A stretch of 64,000 nt of DNA from Turnera subulata (lineage: Eukaryota > Streptophyta > Magnoliopsida > Malpighiales > Passifloraceae), in NCBI GenBank assembly GCA_028386065.3, contig JAKUCV010000277.1, forward strand, positions 1-64,000, read 5' to 3'. A program made the position numbers and the translations under genes. Positions within the stretch are counted from its first letter, which is position 1; every line of letters starts with the position of its first letter. Shown here piece after piece: positions 1-10,512 of the stretch. Below the pieces are notes generated by a model that was not told where the DNA came from, ran no database searches, and was given only the letters and a program-made list of their open reading frames with translations.

Positions 1-2141
1 AGTACAGTCCAACAACAGCAACATCAATAACCATAACAGTCAAATATCCGACAATGACCCTCTCAGTAGTTCATTCAAATAGCAAAACACACAATTATTC
101 ACATTGACCAGTTCATCATTATTTTCAACACAATATCGCAAATCCAATATCACAGTCTAAGATCAACAACAACGACAACATCATAGCAACAACAACAACA
201 TCACAACAGTCATAATCATCACAGATTATTTCTCAAGCTCAACCAATCCGCAATTTCATATCACTAATTACACACAATTAACAGTACAACAATTATTCAC
301 AGAATCCACATAATCATTCCACACAGCCCAGCAACAGCAACAACATTCATGGCAATCAAATAACTAACAAGGATCATTTCAACGGTTCAATCAAACAACA
401 AAGCATACACAGTATTACGGGCACATATCAAGGTTTATCCATCCTCACCTTGGCCGATTACTCAACTTCGGAAAATAATGTCTGGTCCGACGCCGGCTCC
501 TCGGAAACTGCCCGATATCCAAAAACCTATACAACAAAACCATACATCCACATAAATGCACATAAGAGTATGTCATGATGCCAATACTACGAAGTTACCC
601 ATCCCGACTACTTATCCTTTATTTCCATCTTTTACCGAAAATAATTAACCGTACGTATTTCTGAATATAATTTCGGTACCATACTTTAATTAAAATTCTT
701 TTCAAAATACTTTCATAAAATAACTATAATTATCCAAAATAATAATCACTATAATTTTCCAGAAAATAATAAGCTATTTATAATTTCTAGAAAACATTTA
801 TAGTAATTATCTTTTCTAAATATATATACAATTTAATTTCCAACACAAAATATAATTAACTTTAATTTCCAACATACATATTTATATACATATAACAAAA
901 TCATAATTTTCCAGACGAAATAATATACATTTTAAATTTCCAGAATTTATTTCCAAGGTATATATATTTAAAGTAGTCATTATATAATAATTTTGCAAAT
1001 GATATAATTCTTGTTATAATTACCTTAGTCTCTTAGAAATAATATAACACGATATTCACTTTATTTATTCTATATAATGCTATGTATTTATATTCCCCAG
1101 AAAATGTATAATTCATGTATATATTTTTTTTCAGATTATAATTATAAATGTATAAGTATTTTCTTTTTTTCTTTTTTTTTTATTCTAATCACGGACTGGG
1201 CCTTGCAGTCAAGCCCAAGGTCCAGGTTTGCTAGACCCAGGCCAAGGCGACAAAACCCACCACGGGCCCGTGCCAAGGCTCGGCCCAGCGTCCCTGCAAC
1301 CCACGGCCTGACCCGAATGGGAACGGGTCTGCTCACCTACGGACCCGGATCTCCACGGGTTGACGACGGACGGCGGTGCAGACGTGAGCAGCTGGTGCAG
1401 GCGGAAACCACATCGGGTAGACGACGCGAGGAAGGTGGCGACGACGGCGAGGCTGCAGGCGACGAGGGGAGGTGCAACGCGACGGGTCAAGAGGAAGTAG
1501 CCGTCGGGTTGGCAGTCGCTGCCGGCGCGTTGAACGGTGGTTTTGGGCGGCGAAGGTTGCGTCAAGATGGCGACGGCGAGAGGGAGGTGTCGACGGTGGT
1601 GGTGATGCGTGCGGGTGGTTTGGGTGGAGGTGGTGTGGGTGGCCGGCGACGGTGCTCCTTCCCTTCTCTTATTTCTTTTTTTTTTTCCACTCTTTTATTT
1701 CTTTCTCTCTTATTTTTCTTTTTCTCTCCATTTTTCTCTCTTCTTTTTTTTTTCTTCTCCTCTCCTCCTCTCTTCTACCGGCTTTAAACTGATTTCTTTT
1801 TTTTCTATTTATTTTTTTTTAATTGTTTAACTATTAAGCATGTGAACATCAATAATATAAATCGTCCGTATTACGGGCGAATCCGATCCGGACCAGAAAA
1901 TAACCGATACCTCCTTAGTTATTTTCCGGTGTGATTTTCCGAGAAATTCCGAAACCCGAAAAATACCAACTTAGGTCCGAAAAATCCACGGGAAAATCAC
2001 GAGCGCGGGAAAACACTCGGATTCGAAAAACGACTCCCGATTTACCTCGAATTAATTACCCAAGATTAATTCAACAGTAAATCACGGTAAATAGACTTCT
2101 ACAGTCCCGGTAAAAATCCAAAATTCACCCGGGCTGTTACA
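1..2141 (-). mobile_element. LTR of a Ty3-like retrotransposon (copy A, truncated by window edge)
   Basis: From about position 400 this aligns by eye with 43085-44870: the same phrase 'catcctcaccttggccgatt', the same 'gacgccggctcctcgg', the same AT-rich middle, a GC-rich block followed by long pyrimidine tracts, and the same end 'cccgggctgttaca'. Read on the minus strand it begins TGTAACAGCCCGGG, a typical start for plant Ty3 LTRs of the Tekay/Del kind. The 1-400 part is CAA-rich and I could not align it. No gag or pol coding is visible, so this could be a solo LTR or one end of an element outside the window. The long reading frames over 1077-1830 lie in the GC-rich and polypyrimidine parts and are not genes. 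Confidence 0.7.
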
Positions 2142-4479
2142 ACTATTCTCTAAAACAAAAACAAAGAAACAATTCCAAACACGCCCCAAAGTTCTTCCCC
2201 AAAGATCAGAAATTGAAGCAATAAGTGGGAGGGTTGCCAAAGGCAGTATGTGCTGAATTCCATGCAGCAATCATGGCCTCTCAATCAATTTCTTAAGTCT
2301 TCCAAATTTCATTATGGTAGACGGAGGCATCGGATATTTGGTGGATCCCACTATGTCTCTAACCTTGTCCCGTTCTATTTATTTTCAGCCAAGTTATTGG
2401 TTGCAGACTAGCAACTTTTTTTTGAAACCGACTAGCAACTTTGTGTTGGAGAATTTTTATAATAGAGCGGATTTTGGTTTGTACCTTTTGGTGTGAAAGG
2501 GTGGCTCCTGAAAAATATGGTTATTTCTAAACAGTTGCATTTAGTTAGAATAAAAAGTGTGTCTTTTTAACAGACACTTATGGTGCGTTTGGAACGCGGG
2601 ACGGGACTGGACTGGACAGGTGAAGCGTTTGGTTTAGTGGATAGAGATTGGGACTGTTGTACTAAATCATATTTGGTTAGCTGTATAGTGCTCAGGACTA
2701 AATGCAGTAATATCAAAATTACCCTTGGTGCTAGAAGAAGTGGTTAAATATAGGAAAAAAGTATTTTAATAGTTAATGAAGGTATGTAAGAAGGAAAAAT
2801 TATATTTTATTTATTGATAAGATCATTTTGGGTATGTGACAATGTATTTGTCATTAAAATTTGTTGGAAATAAAAAAAAATTACGACAACTCTCTTGGAA
2901 ACTGCTAGTTCTCGCACAAGTCTTAGACAAATTTTTAGTTAAGGATGTGTTCATTACTCCTCCTGTGTAATGAAATTATATTGTATTTAATCCATTCTAC
3001 TTTTCCACATATGAATTTATATTTGTTTTAATTAACCATTAATTGAGAGTGAAAGGTAATATTTATATACAATATTATAAATGTCAAGATAAAATGCCAC
3101 TACCCCACAAACATGAGCGGAGCCACATAATTAATACTTTTACAGTGAATGGCTTGAAATACACCTGCGAAATCTATTCGGTAATCCTTATGATTCATCA
3201 ATGACGGGGACCGTACTTGATGATGAATCTGTGACTGTCAATGTGTTAATGTATTTTCAACTAGGGCAAGTAAGGGCAATTATGCGAAAAAAATTAGGAA
3301 GGAAATTAGTTTTGGATCGTTATATTATATGATCGACATCTCTAATAAATAATTATTGAATATTATGAGATGAATCATATGCAAGGTTTATTTTATATTT
3401 TAATGTAAAGGTTTTATCATATATTTTAAGTGCAGTGCTACTTTGACATTGCAACATATTCATACAAAATTTTTGTCAGGATATAATGTAAAAGAACCTG
3501 ATAAAATTACCTAAAAATTATACTAAAAAATAGTACATAACACCACAGCCAAAAAAAAAAAGAGCAAATTCACCCTCATATGATCATATATTAATAGTTA
3601 TTATATATTTTAGTGCATTGGTTTTCTTTTTTTTTTCTTTGAAATTGGGACCTTTACAGTTATTTATTTATTTATTACCACAAGTTATTTTCTAGGCCCA
3701 AAATTCCAATAAGCGCATTCAATAAAATAAAAGAAACAATATATATTCCTCTAATTTATCAAATAGCACAAGCCATCAAAAAATTACAATTGCTCAATTA
3801 AACGATTTAATTTAATGTTTTATTGGCAGAGCAAGTTTTATTTTTTCTTTCTCTTTTCATCTCTAGAAATATAAGTAGTATTATCAAATATGTAAAGATA
3901 ATATTTTTTAAGGAATAATGATGTCTATGGATTTGGCGGTTCTAACAATGCAGTCGTCACAAACAAAAAAAATTATAATCACATATAAGATATAGTTATG
4001 TTATAATTTTTTAAGTTACAAGACAACCAATAAATAAATATAGCATATTATAATCTCATTTGATCAACAAGTCATTTACATGATGGGATAAATAAAGAAA
4101 TACATAGTACTAAGTTTATAGTCTAAATATTCAAATTGAATCTGCATTAATAAAATTTTGGCACATTTTCAGGTAATTAACTAAATATTAAAAATTAAAT
4201 ATATATAAATAAAATTTTGAATTTGACAATTTATCAATTAGTATCTATCTAATGAAAAAAAAGTCATAAAAAATCAGAAATTCTAACCTCAGATCATAGA
4301 CCACAAGTATTCTTTTTATGAAATCATTTTTTTTTTTGATAATTTTTTTTTTATGAAATCATCTTTTTGCACCAAATAACAGTAGTAAAATTTTTAGTTA
4401 TGTATTAAAATAAATAGTAAATAATGTTATTGCTTCCGATGCAGTGAAGCAAGGCAGACCTCCTAGTATAAAATATAAT
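2142..4479. other. AT-rich intergenic DNA without a recognisable gene
   Basis: No convincing coding sequence on either strand. Around 2580 there is a phrase 'ggtgcgtttggaacgcggga' like the end of a hAT-type MITE, but I could not find its partner. The rest is low-complexity A/T-rich sequence. Confidence 0.6.
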
Positions 4480-4666
4480 GGATTTTTCTATCTTGTGTCT
4501 TACGAGCACAGGATAAGTCCTTAAAAATAGAAATAAATCCTTACAATTAATGTCTATCATTTTCATACTGCAATTAAGATAGAAAAACCCACATTAATTG
4601 TAAGGATTTAATTTCATTTTTAACGACTTATCGTGTGCCCTAGGGCACAAGATAGGAAAACCCACA
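4480..4666. mobile_element. Foldback MITE
   Basis: The two halves are reverse complements over about 80 bases each: the left arm runs from 'ggatttttctatcttgtg' to 'ccttacaattaatg', and the right arm from 'cattaattgtaagg' to 'cacaagataggaaaaccc'. The short sequence ATAAT flanks both sides and may be the target duplication. It would fold into one long hairpin. It sits just upstream of the eL43-like gene and could influence its promoter. Confidence 0.65.
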
Positions 4667-4807
4667 TATAATTGACCCAGGTGGGAAGTTGTTCGGTGTT
4701 TTACTCGGCCGCCGAAAGACCAGCGAGATCTCTAGGGTTCATTGATCCAAAATGAAAGCGGTACGCCACCGATTGTTCCATAGAGATAGAGGTTGAATAG
4801 GGCCCAT

Positions 4808-6288
4808 ATGGTGGGTAAGCGCGGGCGCGGGGGAGGAGAAAAGGAAGCCTAATTAGTTGTTGTCTCTCTGTTAAATGCTTAGGTTTCAACTGAGATTTGT
4901 GTCTCTGTGGTTTTTATTTAAATTATTTATTTTGCAGACTAAGAAGACCAAGGAGGCCGGAATTTCAGGAAAGTATGGTACGTAACTGTGATTTGTTGAT
5001 TAGGAGGGATGTTTCTTAGCCTCTATTGGATGTCTGTCTCTGGCTTGGCTTTTGATAAGATTTGATGATTATGTTATAGGTTGATTGCTGTAGTTTACTT
5101 TGAAATCCAGGGGCTGTTTTTCCTTGTACATTTCTCCTACATTTGCTTGCATTACGTGTCTTGGATGTTTAGAATTGTGGTATGTTGTTTTTTCTTCTTT
5201 TTTTTCTATAGTTAACATGTATAGATTACCTTTATCTGCTTCTGCAGGCACCCGTTCCGGTGCTAGTCTGAGGAAGTATTTTAAAAGGATTAACGGCAAG
5301 CACTTCTGTGAGTCCTGTGGGAAGGTAGGCTCTCATTTCCATTTTCCTTGTTTCCCTTCTGGTGCGCTCCCATTTGTTGTATATTCCATCCATTGGTACT
5401 CATGCCTCTGAGCTGTTTTGTTCTCGCTTTCTGTAGTATGCTGTGAAGAGGAATGCCGGGGGTATCTTGGCCTGCAAAGTCTGTGACAAGGTGAAAGGAG
5501 GGTTTGCCTCCAACCTTACAAACCAGGAGGAGTCTGGAGTCTCCGGTCAGCCCAAAGACCACGCCCCCATATGCGGATCCACATCTCATGCCCCCGCCTA
5601 TTCAGCTGCAGCAGCCGCACAAGAATCCCTCAACGCAGCTATTCATGCCGCAAACCTAGCCGCCAAAACTGTAGATGAATTCGCTGCAGCCAAACACCTT
5701 GAAGACGTGGCCGACTCAGCCCTGTCCTCCTATCGAGCCAGCTCAGTCAAAGTTTTTGAAGCCCTCAGAACGGAAGCCGCCAATTTCAGAGATGCCAAGG
5801 CCGACTTAAAACTCCATGCCGCCGAAGCTGAAGAAGCTGCCAATGCTGCCAATGCTGCCAATGCTGCCAAGGCCAAGGCCAAGGCCAAGGCCGCCGCAGC
5901 TGCCGCTGCCTACGAAGTCTCCGTCTGTTCAGCTGCAGCAGCTAAAGAAGCCGCAGAAGAATACGTCACCGCAGCTGAGGCAGCCGCAAAGCTTGCCGAC
6001 AGAGTTGTAAAAGAATACACTGAAGCCAGCCGCCTGGAATACATAGCCGCCTCAGCCTTGGCCTCCTATCAGGCCGCCTTAGACCAAATTCGTCAAGTCC
6101 TCCTACCCAAATCTGCGGAATTCCAAGCTGCCAAAGCCGCCTTCCGCGTCCAAGACGCCAAAGCTAGAAAAGCCGCCGAAGCGGCCGATGACGCCAAAGT
6201 TGTCGCAGACGCCAAAGCTGCCGAAGCCGACAGAGTGGCCGCAGCTGAAGCCTCCCAAGTTGCTGATGCTGCTCCAGCTGTAGAATAG
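4808..6288 (+). CDS. eL43 (60S ribosomal protein L37a)-like zinc ribbon fused to a duplicated Ala-rich helical domain
   Basis: Proposed exons are 4808-4810 (only the ATG), 4938-4977, 5248-5324 and 5437-6288, giving 323 aa. All junctions are GT-AG and in phase. The first ~65 residues follow eL43: M-TKKTKEAGISGKYG, then TRSGASLRKYFKRINGKHFC, then the zinc ribbon with paired CESC and CKVC. Exon 1 ending right after ATG fits ribosomal-protein gene style. The copy is divergent: the segment before the ribbon is short, and the usual eL43 C-terminus is absent. Instead, about 255 residues follow that are rich in Ala, Lys and Glu and predicted helical, with two related ~85-residue repeats (about residues 98-179 and 206-288) separated by a low-complexity Ala/Asn/Lys linker. 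eL43 normally binds rRNA in the large subunit. Whether this protein enters ribosomes is unknown. A foldback MITE lies ~140 bp upstream of the ATG. The start codon is inferred from homology. Confidence 0.75.
5836..5892 (+). repeat. Coding microrepeat inside the eL43-like fusion
   Basis: Tandem copies of 'gctgccaat' (9-mer) pass directly into tandem 'aaggcc' (6-mer). Both periods are multiples of three, so the reading frame is kept and the protein gains an Ala/Asn then Ala/Lys linker between the two helical repeats. Length variation between individuals is likely. Confidence 0.85.
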
Positions 6289-7298
6289 TTTTATTCTGCT
6301 TGACGGGGGTATCAGTACTGGTTTCTGATCCCTCTAGCTTGGTACATTGTTCTCCCTTTATCTATATGTTTGAACTCATCTGTTTTACGTCTTACCTGAT
6401 GCGGGTTTGCTCTTACATCACCAGTATTTTAAAACATTGTTCTCCCTTTATCTATATGTTTGGTAAACCTTTTCTTAGCATGTGAGATTTTGCATTAATG
6501 AATGAAGTTTGTATGACGTGCAAAACTGGTTTCGCATGAGTGTTATGCTTTGGTATAATATGCCTGTGTACTGTAGGAATAGTTTTGGGATAGTTTTTTT
6601 TTTTTTCTGAAGCGAGTTCTGTGGAGACACTTGTGCTACTAAATGTTTTAAATGTCTCAATATGGTGGATTTGTGGGCTATATAATTGCAAATTTTATTT
6701 AAAGGCAAAGGCACAAAATTTCTTTTACAGCTACATTTTAAATGTCAATAATGTCTCGACATACGATAATCAGGTTGCAGATACAGGATCAATTCATTCT
6801 ATTGGTTAAAGACTTAAAAATGGTGTCGCGATCGAAGAAGTAGATTAACATCCTATCACTTCACTTGGAAAACCAATCTAAGATTATATCTTTTATCTGA
6901 TTTCATATAGGAAGCGGAGAGGTGAGAAGCGAGAAGTGAACAAATAATTAACAAGTGCCAATGGCTCACAATGTCAAGTGACTCCTCCTGTGCTTGATGC
7001 TTACAGTAACCACGTGGACTTCGGTTGTATAGAAAGTTAAAATAGCATACCAAATAAGGCGAGGTGACAAAAGTATCCAAGAAGCTTACAAAGAGGAGCT
7101 CAATCCTGGGCGCAAACCAACATGGGAAAGAAAAACAGACAGAATCCTGCTACGTATATGTATTGAATTGAACCGTAATCACTCGAGCATTTATCACAAC
7201 ATGAGAAATATGACCATCACATTTTACAGAAAGCACGACCGAGAATGAGGCTACCCCTAATCGAAACATTCCTATGATCTCAAAAACAATATACTTCA
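6289..7298. other. 3'UTR and intergenic spacer between convergent genes
   Basis: The start is the 3'UTR of the eL43-like gene, with a duplicated phrase 'attgttctccctttatctat' at about 6346 and 6435. The end holds the 3'UTR of the minus-strand TSPO gene. I see no further gene. Confidence 0.6.
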
Positions 7299-7904
7299 TC
7301 AAAGTACAGCAAATTTAAGATTTACAATAGCCAAAAACGCAGCCCACGCCAAGCACGGCTTAACCAAATCGCCGGCGATGGGGTTCACCTCTCTAAACTG
7401 GCGGGAACAACCGACGAGGGTCCCGAACATAGCCAGGCACACCACCAACCCGAACCAACTCGCCCCCATCCAAAACACGACGGGATCCCAGGCCAGGCTC
7501 AACCCCAGCTGGCCCAAGTAAAAGGAAAGCGCGGATGGGTTCTTGTGGAACCCTCCTTCGGCCCAAACGAGCCAGGCCGAGAGGCTCATGAAGAAACTGG
7601 AGGCCAGGCAGGTCAAGTGCAAGGCCCACAAGGGAGGGAACCAGAACGGCTTGGAGGCGGTGCCGTACCCGTTCCTGGAACCGAAGAAGTAGATGTTGAA
7701 TAGCGTTAAGGAGAGCGGGAAGGCGACGGCGACGGCGAGCGACCGGATGCCGCGCTTGGCCATGGCCATCCTCTTGTCGCGCCTGCTCCTCATGGCCTTG
7801 ACGGCCTCGACGCTGGTGCTGTTCATGGCGGAGGAAGAAGCGGGAGTAGTAGTGTCATGTGTGTCGTCTCTTGTGCGTTGTTTGATGTTTTGTTGGGGAT
7901 CCAT
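7299..7904 (-). CDS. TSPO: Translocator protein TSPO (tryptophan-rich sensory protein family)
   Basis: A single-exon, 201-aa membrane protein of the TspO/MBR family. After a ~55-residue hydrophilic N-terminal extension typical of plant members (Arg-rich around residue 45-55), five hydrophobic segments follow. Family signatures are visible: FWFPPLWALH, the Trp-containing SAWLVWAEGGF, LYLGQLGLSLAWDPVVF-like text (here SFYLGQLGLSLAWDPVVF) and FREVNPIAGDLVKPCLAW near the end. Plant TSPOs sit in ER/Golgi membranes, bind tetrapyrroles, and are induced by ABA and osmotic stress. I chose the ATG at 7904 because upstream in-frame sequence is Pro/Ser-rich and not TSPO-like, and the resulting length fits the family. 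The next Met (36 codons in) is an alternative start. The upstream region has three ACGT-core ABRE/G-box sites. Confidence 0.93.
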   Translation of the reverse strand: MDPQQNIKQRTRDDTHDTTTPASSSAMNSTSVEAVKAMRSRRDKRMAMAKRGIRSLAVAVAFPLSLTLFNIYFFGSRNGYGTASKPFWFPPLWALHLTCLASSFFMSLSAWLVWAEGGFHKNPSALSFYLGQLGLSLAWDPVVFWMGASWFGLVVCLAMFGTLVGCSRQFREVNPIAGDLVKPCLAWAAFLAIVNLKFAVL

Positions 7905-8060
7905 TTTTGGGAGGGGGTTGAAGTTAGGGGGAGAGAGAAAGAGGAGGGGGAGGGAAAGGGGAGAGAGGGTGTTGGCGAGGAGGGATTTTAGGAGGAGGGA
8001 GTGTTTTATTTGGAAAGGGAGAGAGCGTGTCTTGCTCCGGTGGTGGGGAGGAAGGGGGCG

Positions 8061-8068
8061 ACACGTGG
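8061..8068 (-). promoter_or_regulatory. ABRE/G-box ACACGTGG upstream of TSPO
   Basis: An ACACGTGG motif about 157 bp upstream of the TSPO start codon. ACGT-core elements of this kind bind ABF/AREB bZIP factors. Two more lie further upstream, and multiple ABREs usually are needed for ABA response. Confidence 0.55.
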
Positions 8069-8105
8069 GTGGAGGAGGTGGGAAGAAGTGGACAAGATGA
8101 ATGTA

Positions 8106-8111
8106 CACGTG
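8106..8111 (-). promoter_or_regulatory. G-box CACGTG upstream of TSPO
   Basis: Palindromic CACGTG about 200 bp upstream of the TSPO ATG, between two ACACGTGG sites. Confidence 0.5.
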
Positions 8112-8216
8112 CAGTTCGTGATGTGGGAGTGAAGTACTTTTGTTTTTCTGCAAAGTACGGCGAGAGCGTTCTCCAGGTGGGCAGCTGTGAGCTGTCCGAG
8201 GAAGCTTGGAGAAACC

Positions 8217-8224
8217 ACACGTGG
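8217..8224 (-). promoter_or_regulatory. Third ABRE/G-box ACACGTGG upstream of TSPO
   Basis: Lies within the near-palindrome CCACACGTGGTGG, about 315 bp upstream of the TSPO start. Together with the two nearer sites it makes an ABRE cluster consistent with ABA-induced expression of plant TSPO. Confidence 0.5.
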
Positions 8225-8633
8225 TGGCCATAGCTTGGAGCTGTGGAAACACTTGTTACTATTGGATAAGATCGTATGATTGTGTTTACTACTACCTTGG
8301 AGCTCGAGCTATTAACTTGTAGTTTAGGTGCATTTGGACGACAAGGAGTCAAGGACACTGCGAAGTTAAGCAAGACGGGTTGATAGTACCCGGATCTAGT
8401 GAATTTTAAGTTACATTATGCCCATTCTGAAGGATTCAAGGTATTTATATGGTTTGGGTTACCTAAGCTCCAAAATAATGCATCATAGACGGGTTAGTAA
8501 ACCAAACCGGTCTTTTCAGAGTTAAAAATAGAAATGCAACTATAAGCAAGGCCCAAGTGAGTTTCATACGCGTGATCAGGACATCATTTTATAACCCAAA
8601 ACCTCAAAGTATTATGTTTATGGTCCACTACAC

Positions 8634-9090
8634 TTATATGTTACTCACTTTATCTCTTTCTTTCCGATGTAGAATACACCACTTATACTTATATTCCAAG
8701 AATAAGTTTAAGTTAGCAGCCAAAGCTATGTTCGCCAACTTATCAGTCAAGGCATTGCCTTCCCTATAGGTATGCTGGATGTTGAGAACACACCAGTGTC
8801 GATTGAGGAGATCTCTAGTACACAGAAGAAGAGGGTCCATGGATACAGAATCACCCCCTACAAAACCTGACATACAATCAAGGAATCCACTCCCAGTATT
8901 AGATTTCTTAAGCCAGAGACCATGCGTGTAATAACCCAAAATAAACCGCCCCTTACAAACAGAACAAATACCAAGATTAAATACGAAACAAAACACCTGT
9001 GAACCAACAGTATCTCGACAAACGCCACCTGCTCCAACGATATTTGGATTGCCTATGCAAGCTCCATCATTATTGAGTTTATACCAAGGG
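8634..9090 (-). pseudogene. RNase H-like (RVT_3-type) fragment, LINE-derived
   Basis: Minus-strand translation shows YKLNNDGACIGNPN, then GAGGVCRD, and further on NIQHTYREGNALTDKLANIA. These are the N-terminal 'LN-DGA' strand, the 'GG--RD' loop and the C-terminal 'REGN---D-LAN' helix of the RNase H-like domain found at the 3' end of plant LINEs and in stand-alone plant RNase H-like proteins. About 150 residues are open in this frame, but I see no start or flanking exons, so it is most likely a retroelement relic. Confidence 0.65.
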
Positions 9091-10286
9091 GGCTATGGAG
9101 GAATCCACTCACCCAAGGTGTTGTACCTAGTGCTCCAGTGAATCGACCGGGGAGACCAAAATCAAATTTGTTGGGGTGTATGTTTTGGTTATTGTTGAGG
9201 ATGTTATTGATTTGTCTATGTTGTGAATTATTCCTCAAATAAGAAATTAGCGAGTTCAAGATCACGAACATATCCCTAATTAGGAGGATATTGTCTTTGA
9301 CTCTAATACTTCACCTCTCATAAATTTTGTTACAAGAATGTTCACAACAATCAAAGTGTAAAATTGTTCATATAATAAAACGACATTAAGGAACCTCCAA
9401 AGTACAACAAATGGTTACAATTATTAAATGTATATACAAAGTAAATGACATCTGTCTTGGCCTTTACAATATTATCTAATCGAGACTATGACGATTAATT
9501 TATGATAATCGTGATTTTTACAACTCATAAAAAATTATTTTCTATCAATTATCTTATTATACATCTTCAAAGGTAATGAAAACAAATAATACATCTTAAT
9601 TAATAGGCATGAAATTAAGAAATAATTAATTGTACAATAAAGTTTAGTGTAGACATGACTAGACTGTAATAATTTCTCTTGTATATAGGGAGGTAAATAA
9701 ATTTTTATGCTTGTTATACAAATATTATTATGTTACAAGAGCCACCATCTAATGTAGTTGGGAAGATTCTTTAGACCGATTCTTATAACAGGAAGCTTTG
9801 CCTTCATTAATCGTTGAAAAAAGATTTAGTGTGGACATCAAATATTGATGATATGAAAGACTGAGTTGTTTCTAGCTTTACACTTTTTTTCTTTTCCGAA
9901 GTTCGTGGTATGGGCGTTCGAAATTTAAGCAGTCTACATCAAATCTCCTCATCTATACATCATTGATATTATGTAGTAATTTTCCAATACTTCTTATTCT
10001 TAATTATAATATATTTCAATGTTTTTCAGTAAGTTCATCACTTAAATTGCATCCAATGGTGGAATAGCCTCGCGAGACGATCATCGAGGAAAAGTTTCAA
10101 CATCTACAAAATTCAAATTAATTAGTTTATTTCTTTACTACCAAGAGTTAGTTGTCTACATACAGAACACCAATATTTCGTGACTTAGCTATCACTTTTT
10201 TTTGTCATTTTCACCTCGTATCTCTCTAGTTGATTTAAGGCATGCGTTTTCTATGTGTCAAATTTGTGTTGTAAAAAATTTACGTT
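9091..10286. other. AT-rich spacer without a recognisable gene
   Basis: A/T-rich sequence with short stop-riddled frames only. I find no coding, RNA or terminal-repeat signal. Confidence 0.6.
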
Positions 10287-10512
10287 GCAAGCTTTGAGAA
10301 AATAAAAATGGAAGAAAAAAATATTGTTACTTACCCGTTAATACTCGTATCAAATTTTCAATGCAAGCTTTGAGAAAATAAAAATGGAAGAAAAAAAAAT
10401 TGTTACTTACCCGTTAATACTCGTATCAAATTTTCAATGCAAGCTTTGAGAAAATAAAAATGGAAGAAAAAAATATTGTTACTTACCTGTTAATACTCGT
10501 ATCAAATTATAG
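10287..10512. repeat. Three-copy tandem repeat, 76-bp period
   Basis: The phrase 'gcaagctttgagaaaataaa' starts at 10287, 10363 and 10439, giving two exact 76-bp steps. Copies are nearly identical, differing in the A-run and in one C/T in 'cttacccgttaata', which points to recent amplification. The third copy ends at about 10512. Confidence 0.9.

Noticed and set aside
1077..1830. Long overlapping open frames, including one of 236 codons
   Set aside because: They lie in the GC-rich and polypyrimidine part of an LTR. Composition is low-complexity (Phe/Ser/Leu runs), and the homologous LTR at 44206 gives an unrelated frame.
7905..8252. N-terminal extension of TSPO by 116 codons
   Set aside because: The sequence is Pro/Ser-rich, includes the ABRE region and matches no TSPO; the ATG at 7904 gives the normal length.
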